Below, in pieces: positions 61,701-64,000 of a DNA stretch of 64,000 nucleotides. The notes under the pieces were generated by a model. The model ran no database searches. It was not told the origin of the DNA and saw only the letters and a program-made list of their open reading frames with translations. How positions within the stretch are numbered: the stretch's first letter is position 1; every line of letters begins with the position of its first letter. The stretch is from UBA7359 sp041689615. GTDB lineage: Bacteria; Pseudomonadota; Gammaproteobacteria; Eutrophobiales; Eutrophobiaceae. Location of the stretch: the NCBI GenBank assembly GCA_041689615.1, contig JBDNFW010000036.1, forward strand, positions 62,001 to 126,000, written 5' to 3'. A program made the position numbers and the translations under genes.

Positions 61701-62663
61701 ATGAAGGTACTACTAACCGAAGATTCTTGATTAATGATGCTAACGACCTCGGCATTTATTAGACATGCCGGGCATGACGTCATTCAAGCGGTCGATGGAC
61801 AGGAAGCATTATCCTTATATAAATCCGAAGCGCCGGATCTCGTCTTACTTGATATTGAAATGCCTAAATATAATGGTTTTGAAGTGGCCAAAAAAATACG
61901 CTCCGAAAATGAAAACCACTGGATTCCAATAATATTTCTTACCGGATTTGTAGATGATGAAAACCTTTCACGGGTATTGATGCTGGTGGTGATGATTACT
62001 TGACCAAACCGGTAAGCAGCATTGTTTTAAAAGCAAAATTAAATGCCATGCAACGTATATCAGAAATGAGAAATAAACTCGTTGATTTAACGAACGTTTT
62101 ATCTGAAACAAATGAACAACTACAAAAGAGCACTATTACAGATCCACTAACAGGTGCTAAAAATCGTCTTTATCTTGATGACTGCATAGAACGCGAATGG
62201 TTTAGAAGCATGCGCAAAAAAACTGAATTATCTATTCTTCTTGTAGACTGTTGATAACTTTAAAACACTTAATGATTCTAATGGCCATCAAGCTGGTGAC
62301 GAATGTTTAATAGAACTTGTTAAATTATTTAATTCATATTTAAAACGTTCCACCGATGTACTTTGTCGCTATGGCGGAGATGAATTCGTCATTGTACTTC
62401 CAGAAACCAGCACCGAAGACGCATTAAAAATATCGCAAAAAATAAGATCAGGCGTTGAAGAATTTAGCAGAAACTTTAAAGTCAAAATACCAGTAGATAT
62501 AAGTGTCAGTATCGGTTGCGCTACTTGTATAGCAGACAACAGCATCTCATCCGATAAATTCTTAAATCATGCTGATAAGGCGCTTTATGCAGCTAAAAAT
62601 GCTGGTAGAAATTGTGTCTGTAAAGCAGATATTCCTGCAGGGAAAAAAGAAAAAGCGGCTTAG
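61701..62663 (+). pseudogene. Response regulator-GGDEF diguanylate cyclase gene with three lesions
   Basis: The reconstructed product would be a receiver domain plus GGDEF domain of about 320 residues. Starting at ATG 61701, codon 10 is TGA (61728-61730) right after VLLTEDS. The receiver continues with LLDIEMPKYNGF. Near 61970 a base is missing (GGG for GGGG), after which GIDAGGDDYLTKPV is restored in another frame. At about 62249 an extra T breaks LLVDVDNF. RYGGDEFVIVLPE, the catalytic signature, and ADKALYAAKNAGRN follow intact. Its stop meets the glcD stop tail to tail. Confidence 0.85.
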
Positions 62664-64000
62664 AAACGTTCTAACTCAGGATGTTTGTCTTTACCCGCAT
62701 GTACATGCATCGCTCCAAACTCTGCACAACGATTTAACGTTGGCACCGCTTTACCGGGATTTAATAAACTTTTTTTATCAAACGCTGCTTTGACTGCATG
62801 AAATTGTTCAAGCTCATCCTCATTAAACTGAACACACATTTCATTTATCTTCTCGATACCAACACCATGTTCACCGGTAATTGTTCCGCCCACTGAAATG
62901 CATAACTTAAGAATGTCACTACCAAAAGCTTCAGCACGCTTTAATTCGCCAGGTATAGCAACATCATATAAAATTAATGGATGTAAGTTTCCATCGCCGG
63001 CATGAAAGACATTAACAACGGCGAGTTCATATTTTTCAGAGAACTTATTAATTTTTGATAATACTTCAGCAATATGCTTTCGCGGGATCGTGCCGTCCAT
63101 ACAGTAATAATCTGGCGCAATTCGACCAACAGCTGGAAACGCCGCTTTGCGTCCTGCCCAAAATCGTTGTGATTCATTTTCATCACGTGCAATACGAATT
63201 TCAATAGCACCATATTGTTTTAATAAATTTTCAACTTTACTTATGGTAGCCAAAACTTCTTCTTCAGTACCATCAAGCTCACAAAGTAAAATCGCTTCTG
63301 CCTCTGTTGGATAACCTGCGTGCATAAAATCTTCCACCGCACGAATACCCGCCTTATCCATCATTTCCAACCCTGCCGGAATAATGCCCTCAGCAATAAT
63401 ACCGGCAACACTATTCCCCGCTTTTTCAATATCATCAAATGCAGCAAGCATAACTCGGCTAAAGGGTGGTTTGGGCAGAAGCTTGACTGTCACTTCAATA
63501 ATCACGCCAAGCATCCCTTCTGAACCGGTAAATAAAGCCAACAAATCATAGCCTGGAGAATCCAAAGCATGACTACCAATCGTCAGTAATTCACCTTCAA
63601 TTGTTATGATCTTTAACTGCAAAATATTATGAACCGTCAGACCATATTTTAAACAATGCACGCCACCAGAATTTTCTGCGACATTGCCGCCAATTGTGCA
63701 GGCAATTTGGGAAGAAGGATCTGGCGCATAATAAAGACCGTAAGGTTTTGCCGCTTCGGATATTGCTAAATTTCGAACTCCGGGTTGAACGCACGCAATT
63801 CTTTGCTTGGCATCAACTTCAACTATCTGATCAAACTTGGCTAAAATTAACAGCACGCCTTCTGCATGAGGCATTGCACCACCGGACAAACCAGTTCCGG
63901 CACCACGTGCCACGACCGGAATATTGTTGGCAAAACAATAGCGTAATACTGACTGAACCTGTTCGACTGAATTCGGTAAAACCACACAACCCGGCATAAC
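62660..64000 (-). CDS. glcD: Glycolate oxidase catalytic subunit GlcD (partial, N-terminus outside window)
   Basis: About 447 residues are visible of a family length near 490; the start is beyond the right edge. The FAD-binding part has PVVARGAGTGLSGGAMPHAEG, SQIACTIGGNVAENSGGVHCLKYGLT and LTIGSHALDSPGYDL. The C-terminal part has NVFHAGDGNLHPLI and SVGGTITGEHGVGIEK. GlcD oxidises glycolate to glyoxylate. The partner genes glcE and glcF are on the same strand beyond the broken GGDEF gene. Confidence 0.95.
   Translation of the reverse strand, partial: VMPGCVVLPNSVEQVQSVLRYCFANNIPVVARGAGTGLSGGAMPHAEGVLLILAKFDQIVEVDAKQRIACVQPGVRNLAISEAAKPYGLYYAPDPSSQIACTIGGNVAENSGGVHCLKYGLTVHNILQLKIITIEGELLTIGSHALDSPGYDLLALFTGSEGMLGVIIEVTVKLLPKPPFSRVMLAAFDDIEKAGNSVAGIIAEGIIPAGLEMMDKAGIRAVEDFMHAGYPTEAEAILLCELDGTEEEVLATISKVENLLKQYGAIEIRIARDENESQRFWAGRKAAFPAVGRIAPDYYCMDGTIPRKHIAEVLSKINKFSEKYELAVVNVFHAGDGNLHPLILYDVAIPGELKRAEAFGSDILKLCISVGGTITGEHGVGIEKINEMCVQFNEDELEQFHAVKAAFDKKSLLNPGKAVPTLNRCAEFGAMHVHAGKDKHPELERF

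Noticed and set aside
1..64000. CRISPR arrays, rRNA genes, complete insertion sequences and prophage genes
   Set aside because: None seen: there are no regularly spaced direct repeats, no rRNA-like segments, no transposase or integrase frame and no phage structural genes.

Overview
The window looks like chromosome from an AT-rich, motile, Gram-negative gammaproteobacterium, probably aquatic. The reasons are gamma-type flagellar gene order (flgBCDEFG, cheV-cheR, flgA-flgM-flgN) with sigma-54 and sigma-28 type promoters, outer-membrane genes (MlaA/MlaC, DUF1302/DUF1329), hopanoid genes (hpnH, hpnB) and glycolate oxidase (glcDEF). I do not assign a species.

Layout. 1-9.8 kb: flagellar rod and hook genes, cheV-cheR, flgA-flgM-flgN and a PilZ flagellar brake. 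9.8-13.6 kb: an operon for arsenosugar synthesis (ArsS plus two glycosyltransferase-type proteins) headed by GDP-mannose pyrophosphorylase. 13.7-34.2 kb: an accessory block bounded by a broken 5' piece of tRNA-Arg(CCU) on the left and the complete tRNA-Arg(CCU) on the right. It holds a merC with an in-frame stop, a GDCCVxC zinc-ribbon protein, an operon of two P460-type cytochromes, a cytochrome c and a PQQ-like propeller under one ECF sigma/anti-sigma pair, two polyprenol-sugar type glycosyltransferases, and a second ECF sigma/zinc-finger pair. The second pair sits among a TVP38-MerA fusion, a radical SAM enzyme, a DUF547 protein, ArsM, two AhpD-like proteins, a PiT transporter and a DUF3179 protein. 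34.2-40.8 kb: RND exporter, YCF48, DUF1329 and DUF1302 operon. 40.9-46 kb: two paralogous Ser/Thr kinases with cyclic-nucleotide-binding tails around a CBS protein and pgi. 46.2-51 kb: aminoethylphosphonate synthesis (PntC, PEP mutase fusion, phosphonopyruvate decarboxylase, transaminase). 51-53.3 kb: an unknown gene, a long-hairpin repeat element, a histone H1-like gene and a frameshifted response regulator. 53.3-59.3 kb: dxs, divergent from hpnH-hpnB-mlaC-mlaA. 59.3-64 kb: glcF, glcE and partial glcD, split by a broken response regulator-GGDEF gene.

Main new reading. Four matches to TGTAACA-N15-CGTCTWT (one begins with C) lie in front of arsM, the TVP38-MerA fusion, the radical SAM gene and the DUF547 gene, all next to the ECF sigma gene at 27.5 kb. 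A different pair, TGTAASG-N15-GGGTC, lies in front of the other sigma gene and the divergent cytochrome operon. The first set looks like a compact, self-contained ECF regulon centred on arsenic methylation and redox functions. With the ArsS operon at 10-13.6 kb, the strain carries ArsM, ArsS and sugar-transfer functions at two loci, of which the ArsM locus lies in a candidate tRNA-bounded island. All functional statements come from reading the sequence and family knowledge; no database search was run.
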